Of a stretch of DNA of 27,500 bases, positions 1 through 9,188 are shown in pieces. The stretch's first letter is position 1, and the number at the start of each line of letters is the position of its first letter. The position numbers were made by a program, and so were the translations under genes. Under the pieces are notes generated by a model. It made no database searches. It saw only the letters and a list, made by a program, of their open reading frames with translations, and was not told the origin of the DNA. Where the stretch lies: positions 47,297,102 to 47,324,601 of the forward strand of contig CM022665.1 in assembly GCA_012295275.1 (NCBI GenBank). The letters run 5' to 3'. The stretch comes from Chrysomallon squamiferum (Eukaryota; Mollusca; Gastropoda; Neomphalida; Peltospiridae).

Positions 1-138
1 TCTTCATTTTTCTATTTTTGCTAAATTTATTTATTTTATTTTATTATTATTTTAATGTTTTCTTTTTTTTTTCTTTCTTCATTTTTGGGGGGCTTATATA
101 TTATATATATTTCTATTATATTTATAATTTTTTTTTTA

Positions 139-217
<79 letters not shown>

Positions 218-330
218 TATTTATAATTAAAAATAAAAATAAAAAAAAAAATATATATATATATATATATAAAAATAAAACAAAAATATATATATATATA
301 TTTATTTATTGTATCATGTTAATGCACGAT
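1..330. repeat. AT-rich microsatellite cluster
   Basis: T-rich sequence is followed by (TA)n at about 146-205, a short (AC)n at 206-217, and further (TA)n tracts near 251-270 and 286-300. ORFs here only read tyrosine/isoleucine dipeptides out of the TA repeat and are not genes. Confidence 0.95.
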
Positions 331-447
331 ATTGTAAAATATCAGATCGCGTTATTTTATTTCTATTTTATTTCATCGTACTGTGTGATATCGGAGCACG
401 CGGTGTGAAATAATAATCGCTGGTGTCTGCTTCTCTGCACAAACTCT

Positions 448-463
448 ACAGGAATGTTCCTGT
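448..463. promoter_or_regulatory. Palindromic GGAA/TTCC site
   Basis: ACAGGAATGTTCCTGT is a 7 bp inverted repeat around a TG centre. GGAA facing TTCC suits ETS-type binding; GGAATG is also the TEAD core, and GAAnnTTC resembles a heat-shock element half. The symmetry is directly visible; the binding factor is inference. Confidence 0.35.
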
Positions 464-750
464 GTAGGGAAACACGTTGAAATGGCGGCGCTCCCTAACG
501 GCGAGTTCTCACGCACACAACGCATCAATCTGAAACGAGGCTACGGTCGTTGAGAAGTTTATCCAGTTAAAAATCGGGTGTCGCGTTTCCACCACCGTCG
601 ACCGAAAGCCACACCTGGAAACGCTAGAAGCCGTGAACAACCCGGCACGTCGCCCTCGGGTGGGGGGGAGGGAACAGAAAGGCGTGGCCGACTGTGTCCG
701 CGTTCCCATCGCAACAATGGCGTCCATATGGTGGGGACAGATCCGTGGTC

Positions 751-770
751 AGCGGTCATTAATGACCGCT
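751..770. repeat. Perfect 20 bp palindrome
   Basis: AGCGGTCATTAATGACCGCT equals its own reverse complement. It contains GGTCA half-sites facing each other (nuclear-receptor-like) around an ATTAAT homeodomain-type core. It lies inside the 331-1440 island. Confidence 0.9.
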
Positions 771-1440
771 TTGTCTCACGCTTTCTGTGAGGTAGTTCAC
801 TTGTCCATACCGTTGCCCACGGCGTTTTTGTCACGTCGACAATAAACTCTTACACCGACGTCGTATTGCGTTCTTTCATGTCCCGGGTTTCCTGTGCAAG
901 CCTAACGAGCAATTATGACTGCAACGGTTCTCCGTAGAATTCTCCGGTTGTTAACTTTTTTTTTTTTTCTCTCACCGACACTAGAACAATTTCTCTGTCT
1001 CCTGCGTGACGTAGTCACAGTACCCACCAAAAGAAATAATTAGAGTGGAGGAATTTTCAACGTTCTGGGTGTCTCCCAGTGTCACCCCGGCTGACATGGG
1101 TGACAAGAAGGTCGCTGGTGACACGCTCGGAAGCGGTAATTAAGTTTCTCGTTTTATAACGTGACACGGAGATGGGAGCGTGGTTTAGTTTTTAGCTGTG
1201 TGGGTTGTTTTTATTTTGAGCTTTTTTTTTTTTGCCCTCCCGCGGAGATGGGGGTCTCGGGATCAATCCCCGTGTCAGTTTTCATGCACCTCTTCCCACG
1301 TCAGTCAGTACCGAGCAAATGCTTCAGCGGAGGCCGTGGTTTATTTTTCCTGTTTATGAGAGGGTTTATACACGTTATGTCCTGCCGCTCAACATCATCC
1401 AAGTTCTTCATTGTTCATTTTTCCTGATATAAATATGAAA

Positions 1441-1760
1441 TGTTTTTAATTCACACAGGGGAAAAAAAAAAAATCATTTTTTCCGCCATGTTTATGACGT
1501 CAGGAATTCCGACATGCTGATTGGCTGAATGAAGGTGTCCGTATGTGGAAACAAAATAATAATAATAAATAATAATAGTAATAATAATAATTATTATTAT
1601 ACTAATAATAGTATGTCATTTGTCGGTTTAAGAAACGAAACAGAATTTAAGTGAATCAAATAAGAGATTTGTCGGTTTCTGAAATGACACAACTTTCAGC
1701 TCAAACATGGTAGTCATAGTTTTATTCTGAAGAGAATGGTGTATGTCGGTTTTTGCACCA
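1441..1760. other. Short complex stretch with CRE and CCAAT-type motif
   Basis: A perfect TGACGTCA lies at 1495-1502, with a reversed CCAAT box (ATTGG) at 1520-1524. An AAT/ATT microsatellite follows at about 1555-1605. No ORF of substance is present. The two motifs 18 bp apart look promoter- or enhancer-like, but no transcript can be assigned. Confidence 0.35.
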
Positions 1761-1802
1761 TCTTCACACAGACACACACACACACAGACACACAAATATA
1801 TA

Positions 1803-2013
1803 TATATAGTGTCACTATATCAGACATTGTGCACTGAAATCAGACAAAAATATATACTCTTTGTAAAAATAATTATTTTCATAACACCCTAATATATGTA
1901 TGTATGTATATTAGGGTATTATGAATATAATTAATTCTACAAAGGGTAGATATATATACATTTTTGTTTTCTTATCTCAGAGCACAGTATCTGATATGGT
2001 GTCACCGTATATT
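1803..2013. mobile_element. Foldback element (MITE-like imperfect palindrome)
   Basis: Two arms of roughly 100 bp are inverted copies of each other around a centre near 1902. The left arm runs from ATATATAGTGTCACTATATC to AACACCCTAATATA; the right arm runs from TATATTAGGGTATT to GATATGGTGTCACCGTATAT. Matching blocks run along the whole arm, with scattered substitutions and small indels. There is no coding capacity. This is the structure of a foldback MITE. The outer borders and any target duplication merge into TA-rich flanks, so the superfamily cannot be named. Confidence 0.7.
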
Positions 2014-2284
2014 TCGTCACTAATAAAACAACAGTAATAAAAAGATGTTTAAAAAATTAAAATGAAACTGTAGTGAAATACTGCTAGACATTCACAGGCT
2101 GATAGCAGTGAGAAAGATGGCGAGAAATTACATGGAAGAAAGAAAATGTTACAATTATTTTGTATTCATCTTGTATGTCTAATGAGCAAGTAAGATAGAA
2201 AAACACACAATACGGTCCACTAATATTTGAAATAAGAAATACAACTGCATAAATATCCATCAATAGTATGTAAGATTTATGGAT

Positions 2285-2297
2285 AGACAGACAGACA

Positions 2298-2336
<39 letters not shown>

Positions 2337-2440
2337 AATAAACACATACAATACAGAATCACATACATATTACACACAATACACACATACACACATACAC
2401 ACATCCACATACACTACACACACATACAAACGAACACACA
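2285..2440. repeat. (GACA)n-(CA)n microsatellite and CA-rich decay
   Basis: GACA units (2286-2300) run into (CA)n to about 2331. A diffuse ACACAT-rich tail continues to about 2440. The minus-strand ORF spanning 2084-2410 is a translation of this repeat. Confidence 0.95.
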
Positions 2441-3254
2441 GACACATTATTAAAGATATCTAATATACAGGCATATATAATCACATAAATTAATAATTTT
2501 TTCTTCTATATTTCGTTTTATTTATTTATTTATTTATTTAAAAACAATATCTGTTTCTTGAATTCTTTTCTAAAAATATTCTACTTTTAGCCCTATTATA
2601 TTTTTTTCATACAGAATTTTAAAATTCGAAAGGAAATGATAATGTAATTATATAATTTTGTGGTTTGAATCCCAAAAGAAGTTACCGGATTTTTCTTCTT
2701 CTTCTTTTTTTCTGATATAATTACTGGTGTAATAAAATTTCCGACAAGGCAATGGAATTCATTATAAACATGTCAGCTCTTGTTAAAAACGTTTTTGTGT
2801 TCGCTGTTGTGTTCGCTGTTGTTTTCCTTATTCCTTTTCATTGTGATGTTGATGCTGTTACCGTTATTAATGCTGTTGTAAATAATATTACAATTTCAAC
2901 AAAATGCAAACCATAGTAAACATTCTGAATAATAATAAGAAGAAGAAGAACAAGAAGAAGAAGAACAAGAAGAATTTGGTATGAAAATGGTCCAAGGGGA
3001 ATAACTCTGATTTACAATTCAACTTTGCTACCGTCTTTTCTTAAAATTAAAAGATTAAAATATCTTCTATCATCTAATTTTAAAAACTGTTCTCTTTTTT
3101 TTCAGTATAAACAAAATTCGTAATAAAATAAAACAGATAAAGCGTTAAGAATTGTTTGAACATTTATTGAAATGTAATTTAATTTGGCATCGAAAGAGAG
3201 TCTGATTTGAATTTTCTTTTGCAAAACCGAGAGCGTTTTAGTTTAATAAATTAA

Positions 3255-3258
<4 letters not shown>
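2441..3258. other. AT-rich intergenic DNA
   Basis: It holds a TTTA tract (2517-2540), decayed GTT/ATT triplets (2795-2890) and an AAG-rich tract (2928-2974), with unremarkable AT-rich sequence otherwise. No gene or RNA gene was seen. Confidence 0.8.

Positions 3259-3322
<64 letters not shown>
3259..3322. repeat. (TC)n microsatellite
   Basis: About 32 uninterrupted TC units. Confidence 0.98.
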
Positions 3323-3327
<5 letters not shown>

Positions 3328-3989
3328 AATACGCAATTCAAAATTGATAAGAACTGTTAAATCACAAATGTGAAAGAATAACTGTGAACAATGAGATATG
3401 GAAAACTGTCAGAACTGTTTTTAATTCGTGAAGTATGTGAAATTTTATTTAATTTTTAATTTTCTCTCCATGGCAGTTATCTCCACCGTATTCTAGATAT
3501 CTGATAAAGTATTGATCTGTTATGCTTTTCTATTTTTCTTTTTTTTTTTTTCTTTCTGTTAAAACATGCTACAGATAAGTAATGTAGAACATTTCTGAAT
3601 CGTTTTTCTAATTTTGCTGTTCCTTTCGTGTATGTTTAATTTTATTTTTGTTTTCTTTGTTTGTTTGTTTTTTTTTTTTTTTTCTTCTTCTTTGTTTCTT
3701 TTCTTTTCTGTTTTATTTTGTGTTTCATTTTGTGTTTCATTTTGTGTGTTTCTTTTATCTTTGCTATAAAAATTGACGCTTCTCTTTATTTCCGTTCACT
3801 GAAAGCTGTACTGTACTAACAGACCAGTGGAAGAATGTTTGTTTGTTTGTTTGTTTGTTTATTTTTGTTTTTGTTGTTTGTTTTTTGGTGTTTTTTTTTT
3901 TTTTTGGGGGGTGTTTATATTTATCTTTTTTATTTAAATAATTTTGTGTTAATAAAAAAATTGCTAAATTTCATTTTATTTTTTTACTA

Positions 3990-3991
<2 letters not shown>
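3323..3991. other. AT-rich intergenic DNA with T homopolymers
   Basis: T runs lie near 3540, 3670 and 3890, with short TTTG tandem tracts (3838-3860). No gene was seen. Confidence 0.8.
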
Positions 3992-4044
<53 letters not shown>

Positions 4045-4047
4045 TTA

Positions 4048-4083
<36 letters not shown>
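3992..4083. repeat. (ATT)n microsatellite
   Basis: ATT units run nearly pure, with one TTTTA interruption. Confidence 0.97.
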
Positions 4084-4150
4084 CTTCATCATCATCATTA
4101 TTTTTTAGTATTTTTTGTTTTGTATTTCTTTCTTTCTTTATTTTTTTGCA

Positions 4151-4476
4151 TATTTTATCATGACTATTATTTTTAAATTTACATGCAGTTTGCTTTATTT
4201 CGCCTTTCCTTAGCTTTTTTTAATTGTTTATTTATATTTGTTTACAACACATGTTTGAATGACGTTTGTTTTTTAAGTTAATCATCATCATCATCATTAT
4301 CATCATCGTCGTCTTCACATCGTAATAATAATCATCATCATCATTATTTTTGTCTTATTATTATTACTGTTACAATTATTATTATCATTACTGTTGTTGT
4401 TGTTGTTGTTGCTGCTGCTGCTGCTGCTGTTGTTGTTTTATGACCATGTTGTATTATTCAGTTATAACTATCGTAC
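4151..4476 (+). repeat. Dispersed repeat, copy A (partner at 5813-6155)
   Basis: This stretch aligns with 5813-6155 in the same order: TATTATTTTTAAA(A)TTTACATG, then TTTATTTcGCCTTTCCTT, a TTGTTTATTT block, an ATC/ATT triplet zone, a (GTT)n tract (about 4392-4437, here with GCT units), and a closing block like GTATTATTCAGTTATAA. Shared order of non-repetitive blocks on both sides of the triplets shows common descent. It is either an old interspersed element or a local duplication. No coding capacity. Confidence 0.65.
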
Positions 4477-5139
4477 ATTATTTTATTTAACCATACTAGA
4501 GAGGAAACCCGGTATATCATTTCTGGACGATTTTAAACAAAAACCTTTATATATATGATTCATTATAAAAGTTTTTAACTGATTTCCTTTTATTTGTCTG
4601 TGCTATTTCTGGTTCTGTGAATATTTGTTTGTGTGTTTGTTTGTTTTGTTTAGATATTCGATTTTTCTGTGTGTAGTAAATTTCTTTTTGCTTTGTTTAT
4701 TGGCAGTATCTTCACACAATAATAATTTAATTTTTTTTTTTTTTTTTTTTTTACTCTGTCTCACACAAAACATGCACTCCTAATGATCCATCACAATTCT
4801 ACAAACACAACTTAAAACAAATCAAAAAATTAAAAACAACCGTATTTTGTATTCTTTATAAAATATTTTAATTTAATTCACATGAGAAAATAAGTTAATT
4901 CAAAACATTAATGATGTGATAATAAATTAACAATGGATTATTTACAATGACGTATAAAAATAGAATTCATCGAAACAAACATAATTTATTTTTATGGCCC
5001 CCCCCCCTCAACAACAATGGCTGCCACACCGGTATAATTGTTCAGTATTCAGACGCCGTATTATCTGTCGACTTCTTGAATAATACTGTGATTAATAAAA
5101 ACACCGTAATAATAATTTAAAAAGCACACACTCTTGAAG
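4477..5139. other. AT-rich intergenic DNA
   Basis: A poly-T tract lies at about 4732-4752 and a C9 run near 5000. The rest is AT-rich unique sequence with no recognisable gene. Confidence 0.8.
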
Positions 5140-5560
5140 TAAAATCTGACGTATGCCGGCCCCTTCTTTGTCCCGTAGCGGGGGTGACGCCTTGGTGCTT
5201 CGTCTTACACCTCTTCCAATCAGATGCGGCCTACACGTCACGTGGTACCTGACACCTGGAAATAGCATAAATAAGACAGCTGAAGGCCTGTAATGAGTGT
5301 TATAAAATACAATATTAATATGTCACCATGGTTGCGACGTAATCGCCGTGACGGGCTGTTTTTGTGACGTAATCAGATCCCTCCCCCCTACCACCACCAC
5401 CACCCAACCCAATACCCGCTCGAGGGATAATACATTCGACAAAAACCGGTCTGTGATTTACGCCGAATTTCTCGACATTAATTAGAGTTATCTAACTTTA
5501 ATTAGCTCGATACGAGGGCATTTATTAATACGAAATTAATGTATGCTCGAAAACGTTCGC
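5140..5560. promoter_or_regulatory. GC-richer island with clustered motifs (candidate 3' enhancer)
   Basis: It contains CCAAT (about 5217), CACGTG (about 5240), CACCTG (about 5252) and CAGCTG (about 5279) E-boxes, TGACGTAA-type sites near 5365, and two identical TTAATTAG homeodomain-type sites (5478-5485 and 5498-5505) exactly 20 bp apart. No ORF is convincing; the ATG near 5330 stops after four codons. It lies about 4 kb beyond the ASCL stop codon. The motif density and contrast with surrounding repeats suggest a regulatory element; function is inferred. Confidence 0.4.
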
Positions 5561-5812
5561 GCAGACCCCGTTAGTATTATCATTTTTATTAATTTGATTT
5601 ATAACACAGATTAGCGTCAAGTACCGCAAATAACTGCCATGTCGTTATTACAACCACTGTTACAGTGTCCCGGTGTTAATTTTGTCATCATGATAAACTC
5701 TACGTTATTTAATATGGTTTACGGCAAATATTAGTGAAACCCCGTGAAGAACGCTAAACAATTGTTAAGATCTTATCTTTAAATAAGTATTTAAATAAAT
5801 CAAATCATGGAT
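5561..5812. other. AT-rich intergenic DNA
   Basis: Complex AT-rich sequence that continues the island at lower GC. Nothing identifiable was seen. Confidence 0.7.
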
Positions 5813-6011
5813 TATTTTTATCATTTCTATTATTTTTAAAATTTACATGTAATTAGGTTTATTTTGCCTTTCCTTTCTTTTTCCTTATTGTTTATTTGTA
5901 TTCGTTTGTTATACATTTTTATGTGTCTTTTAACGTTCAGCTTTATCGTCATCATCGTGATCATAATCGTCATCATTTATCGTTGTTGTGGTTGTCATTA
6001 CTACTGTTGCA

Positions 6012-6066
<55 letters not shown>

Positions 6067-6084
6067 TATTATCATTATCATTAT

Positions 6085-6129
<45 letters not shown>

Positions 6130-6155
6130 GATCATATTATTCACAGTTATAAGTT
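5813..6155 (+). repeat. Dispersed repeat, copy B, with (ATT)n-(GTT)n core
   Basis: This is the partner of 4151-4476, in direct orientation about 1.66 kb away. The triplet core has expanded to (ATT)n at about 6013-6070, then ATC, then (GTT)n to about 6129. The closing block is TCATATTATTCACAGTTATAA, close to copy A. The ORFs across it (5864-6205 and others) are polytyrosine, polyleucine and polycysteine repeat translations. Confidence 0.65.
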
Positions 6156-6409
6156 TCATAAGTAAGATGGCCCATGCATCCAAAATAAAGCACATACAGA
6201 CGTAAAGAGAGACAGACACATTTTCTCTAACATCCCATAATCGATGAGAGACAGGCAAAACAACTTTAAAAACGAAATACAACTAGGATATAAATTAAAA
6301 CCGACAGAAATTAAGACTTAAAACATTAAAACAAAGACAGAGAAATTTAAACTATGAGATAAGTTGAAACTATGAGATTAATTAAAACTACAGACAGAAA
6401 TTAAAACTA
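6156..6409. other. AT-rich intergenic DNA
   Basis: A-rich sequence with the near-repeated phrase AAACTATGAGAT (around 6350 and 6370) and repeated ACAGAAATTAA. No gene was seen. Confidence 0.7.
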
Positions 6410-6480
6410 TTATTTTCCGGCACCCTTGGTTCCGAAACCTTTGCCGGATTAACCAAATATTGCCGGAACAGTCGTGGTCA
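6410..6480. mobile_element. Possible relic of a DNA-transposon terminus
   Basis: TTTTCCGGCACCCTTGGTTC is followed by an inverted complement (ACCTTTGCCGGA) and by a further TTGCCGGAA. Sub-terminal inverted CCGGCA/TGCCGG motifs with GGTT/AACC between them are typical of pogo/Tigger-like termini. No partner terminus or transposase was found nearby, so the assignment is tentative. Confidence 0.3.
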
Positions 6481-6877
6481 TGTGATAATAATTCATCAAC
6501 CCACCTCTAACCCACCAGTTATACATCTCTCATCTGTGTAAAGTGTACCAAGACATTTGAATTAAAACAAATATTAAATGTAAATTAACTGAATAAATAA
6601 AATACAGATGCTTGTATAATAATAATAATCACGTTTTCTCCCTTAGTTTCTCTATATCATAAACAGCTGACGAACCAATACTTTAGATATCACACAGTTT
6701 ACACACCCAAATACCCCGCTCCATTTTATTTATTTATTTATTTATTTGTTTTGTTTTTTTCAGCAGTTCTATTTTAACTTGTTTACGTTTTTGCCACCGC
6801 GACTCAAACTCTCATTTCAATCTTTAAAAGTTAGAGAGTTAAATTCAAGCAAAAATGAGCTAAGAATTTCACGGAAT
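6481..6877. other. AT-rich intergenic DNA with TTTA tract
   Basis: A TTTA tract lies at about 6725-6748; on the minus strand this reads AATAAA repeatedly and could serve as a poly(A) signal for an ASCL 3'UTR exon. No gene otherwise. Confidence 0.6.
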
Positions 6878-7115
6878 GACGGCAGCATCACCACCAGCAA
6901 ACTGCCGTCTGAAAAAATGTAAATGAGATCGCTCGTCTACACAGCGCCATCTGTTGTCGGCGGGAATTTCAAATTCTGTGACGTAATTTTTGCCTGGACT
7001 CAAAAGGAGGGACCATAACTGTCCACCAGTTGCCGGAAACTGTGTACCTGTGTTTTAAGACTCTCAATGCTTTGGCCTTTCGCTCTACAAGTAAACATCT
7101 ATGACGTCATTTCAG
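6878..7115. other. Complex island with 8 bp inverted repeat and CRE
   Basis: GACGGCAG (6878-6885) and CTGCCGTC (6902-6909) form a perfect hairpin with a 16 nt loop. On the minus strand TTTTTTCAG ends at 6909, a splice-acceptor-like sequence. A GCGCCATCTGTTG site (6944-6956) resembles the insulator-protein CTCF core with one mismatch. A perfect TGACGTCA lies at 7102-7109. Functions are inferred. Confidence 0.35.
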
Positions 7116-7204
7116 GCGAGGTTTATTTCAGTACGTTAGGAGAAAATGAAAACTGTTAACTGACTCTGTTGCCATGAGAATTAGAATGACATCAGATTTT
7201 CTAA

Positions 7205-7495
7205 CTGAATTTGTGTGTATGTTTTCGCGCGCTCGCGTGTCTGTGTGTGTGTATGTGTGTGTGTGTGTGTGTCTGTGTCTGTATGTCTGTGTCTGTCTGA
7301 ACAGCTCTGAGTGTCTGCATGTATCTATCCCTGTATGTGTATGTATGAATATACGTATTGTATATACATAGATATAGATATAGATATAGATATAGATATG
7401 TTGTGTGTGTGTCTGTGTGTTGATCTGTGTATGTTTGTGTCTGTATATATGTATGTGTGAGTATATATATGTATGTATGTATGTATATACTACTA
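7205..7495. repeat. (TG)n, (GATATA)n and TATG-rich microsatellites
   Basis: TG-rich 7225-7290, GATATA units about 7370-7400, then TGTG/TATG mixtures to 7490. ORFs on both strands here are repeat translations. Confidence 0.95.
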
Positions 7496-7675
7496 CAAGT
7501 GTTACTACTACTACTACTAATAATAATAATAATAATAATACCACTCTTACTTCTGTTAATACTATTAATTGTTGTTACTAATTTTACTACTACAGCTACA
7601 ACTACTTCTATTAATACTGCAACTACTGCTACTGTGATTACTACAACTACTACTACTACATTTTTCCATCTGTAA
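7496..7675. repeat. Decayed (ACT)n/(AAT)n triplet tract
   Basis: About 175 bp of ACT, AAT and GTT triplets with point changes but preserved period three. The long ORF through it is threonine/leucine repeat translation. Confidence 0.9.
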
Positions 7676-7726
7676 TTTGCGAATTCGCGAAGTGCGAAAC
7701 AGATTTTTTTATTCTTTTCGTTTTTA

Positions 7727-7753
7727 TTTTTTTTTTTTTTTTTTTTTTTTTTT
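7727..7753. repeat. Poly-T tract (27 nt)
   Basis: An uninterrupted T run. Confidence 0.97.
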
Positions 7754-7910
7754 ACATAACGAAACAGGTTGATATTCTAAAATATGAAAGTCACAATCAG
7801 AGTGACCTGTTTATTAAATAACATGATAACAAATTATTATTATTATTACTACTACTACTATTAGGACTCAACATTTCGACGCTTTCTCTGTTGTTTGTGC
7901 TGAGAATATC

Positions 7911-7985
7911 AACCAGTAAGAACAGCAAGAGGTGTACGTCAACCAGTAAGAACAGCAAGAGGTGTACGTCAAACAGTAAGAACAA
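7911..7985 (+). repeat. 30 bp minisatellite, 2.5 copies
   Basis: Units at 7911-7940 and 7941-7970 are identical, starting AACCAGTAAGAACAGCAAGA and ending GGTGTACGTC. A third, partial unit (7971-7985) has one change at the start and then diverges. The period is a multiple of three, so an ORF runs through it. Confidence 0.95.
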
Positions 7986-8020
7986 TGAAACGCGACATTC
8001 AAAACTGATTTCTTCGATAC

Positions 8021-8100
8021 GTTTCGTCAAATTCCGAGATATTCGTTTCGTCAGATTCCGTGATATCGGTTTCGTCAGATTCCGTGGTATCGGTTTCGTA
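8021..8100 (+). repeat. 24 bp minisatellite, 3.3 copies
   Basis: Units at 8021-8044, 8045-8068 and 8069-8092, plus a partial unit, share GTTTCGTCAGATTCCG followed by a variable GATATCG end. Units differ by one to four bases. The period is again a multiple of three and in the same frame as the 30 bp repeat upstream (ORF 7891-8127). No homology supports a protein. Confidence 0.95.
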
Positions 8101-8612
8101 AAGACAGTTAACCGTTTCTTGTCTTAAATGTCCGTTTCGGGTACTGTTCATGTCAATTCTTTAATATTAATTACGATTACACAGAAAACTGATGTAACGG
8201 TAGCATACGTCATATTATTTACGATTTCTTAATATTTTTGTTTGAATTTCAATAGTTTCAATATGGCGGCTTTTATCGACGTGTCTTGGAAACATAGGAT
8301 GAACGAGTCATAAATGGCAAGCAATGACGACAAATGGTTATGAAATTTTATATTTGAAAAATACACACATGTTGACGAAAAGACGAAAAAAATCACCATC
8401 AGAATTTCTTTCTGCTTTCCTAATTTAATATTTCACGACTTGCATAATATATTAGTGTGTGTGTGTATGTGTGTGTTTGTGTGTGTGTTAATGAAAAACA
8501 TATATAATTTCATAAATTCAAGCTTTAAAAAAACGAAAAATTTCAAAAATATTTGAATTATCAACGTCATTTTATTTATTATGAACGTCATTTTATTTTT
8601 TTTATTTTTTTA
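8101..8612. other. AT-rich intergenic DNA
   Basis: It contains a YY1-like CAATATGGCGGC at 8259-8270 and a short TG tract near 8457-8488. No gene was seen. Confidence 0.7.
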
Positions 8613-8692
8613 ATTTTATTTTATTTTATTTTATTTTATTTTATTTTATTTTATTTTATTTTATTTTATTTTATTTTATTTTATTTTATTTA
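8613..8692. repeat. (ATTTT)n pentanucleotide microsatellite
   Basis: About 16 nearly perfect ATTTT units. Confidence 0.97.
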
Positions 8693-9174
8693 TTGAAAAC
8701 ATTTATTGTAAAAGAAGTAAATAGGTCTTATTACTTTCTGTTCGTCTATAAAAAGAAAATTTTTGTAATAAACAGTTTCTAAAATTAAGTAAGACATTTT
8801 TTTATTTTTTTAACGAAAACGAACTAACGGTGTCTAACATATCTGGTCATCTTTAATAATACATTAATATTAGTTTTATTAGCGGAGACCGTAAAATCAG
8901 TTAACAATGAAAAACTTAGCTTAACTACTAAAATCAGTTAACTAACCAATATTCACCTGAAACAATCTTAAAATCAATGAAGTCAGGTACTTTCCCTGAA
9001 ACAGTGAAACCAGTTTAAATCTAATTACAAGTCGAATTTTTTCAGTCAGATATTTCAAATATTATTATCAACAACAACAACAACGACGACGACATTTATT
9101 ACTTTTCAGTCAGACATTTGAAATATTATTAACAACAACAACGAAAACGACGACAACGACAACGGCAACAAAAA
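8693..9174 (-). other. AT-rich DNA just 3' of the ASCL coding region, probably intronic
   Basis: No ORF. It contains CAA/CGA triplets (9070-9170) and a short duplicated phrase (TTTTCAGTCAGAYATTTSAAATATTATT, seen near 9038 and 9105). If the donor at 9180/9179 is used, this is the start of a 3'UTR intron on the minus strand. Confidence 0.5.
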
Positions 9175-9183
9175 CTCACCTGT
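9174..9183 (-). other. Consensus 5' splice site directly after the ASCL stop codon
   Basis: The minus strand reads ACAG|GTGAGTTT with the junction between 9180 and 9179. The stop codon TAA (9191-9189) is followed by nine bases and then this donor. An intron this close to the stop would not trigger nonsense-mediated decay. Vertebrate ASCL1 is also known to have its whole coding region in exon 1 with an intron in the 3'UTR. Use of the site is inferred. Confidence 0.6.
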
Positions 9184-9188
9184 CCGTT

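Larger units (their letters stand above)
331..1440. other. GC-richer complex island, no gene recognised
   Basis: About 1.1 kb of non-repetitive sequence, clearly richer in G+C than its surroundings, on the 3' side of the ASCL gene. Overlapping ORFs of 60-90 codons exist on both strands (for example 578-790, 633-845 and 559-834), but none shows a recognisable domain and they contradict each other. It contains two dyad-symmetric sites (448-463 and 751-770) and several ATGGCG motifs. It could be an enhancer, or a promoter or non-coding exon of a neighbouring transcript. The sequence does not decide between these. Confidence 0.5.

Noticed and set aside
559-845. Overlapping ORFs on both strands
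   Set aside because: Mutually exclusive frames of similar length without homology; most likely chance openings in a GC-rich island.
2662-2672. B-box-like GGTTTGAATCC suggesting a SINE or tRNA
   Set aside because: One mismatch in the B box, no A box upstream and no foldable tRNA.
5864-6282. ORFs with polytyrosine, polyleucine, polycysteine or polythreonine
   Set aside because: Direct translations of (ATT)n and (GTT)n.
8021-8127. Possible FMRFamide-like neuropeptide precursor (FVRF repeats)
   Set aside because: No signal peptide, and no glycine amide donor plus dibasic site after RF. It is a 24 bp minisatellite.
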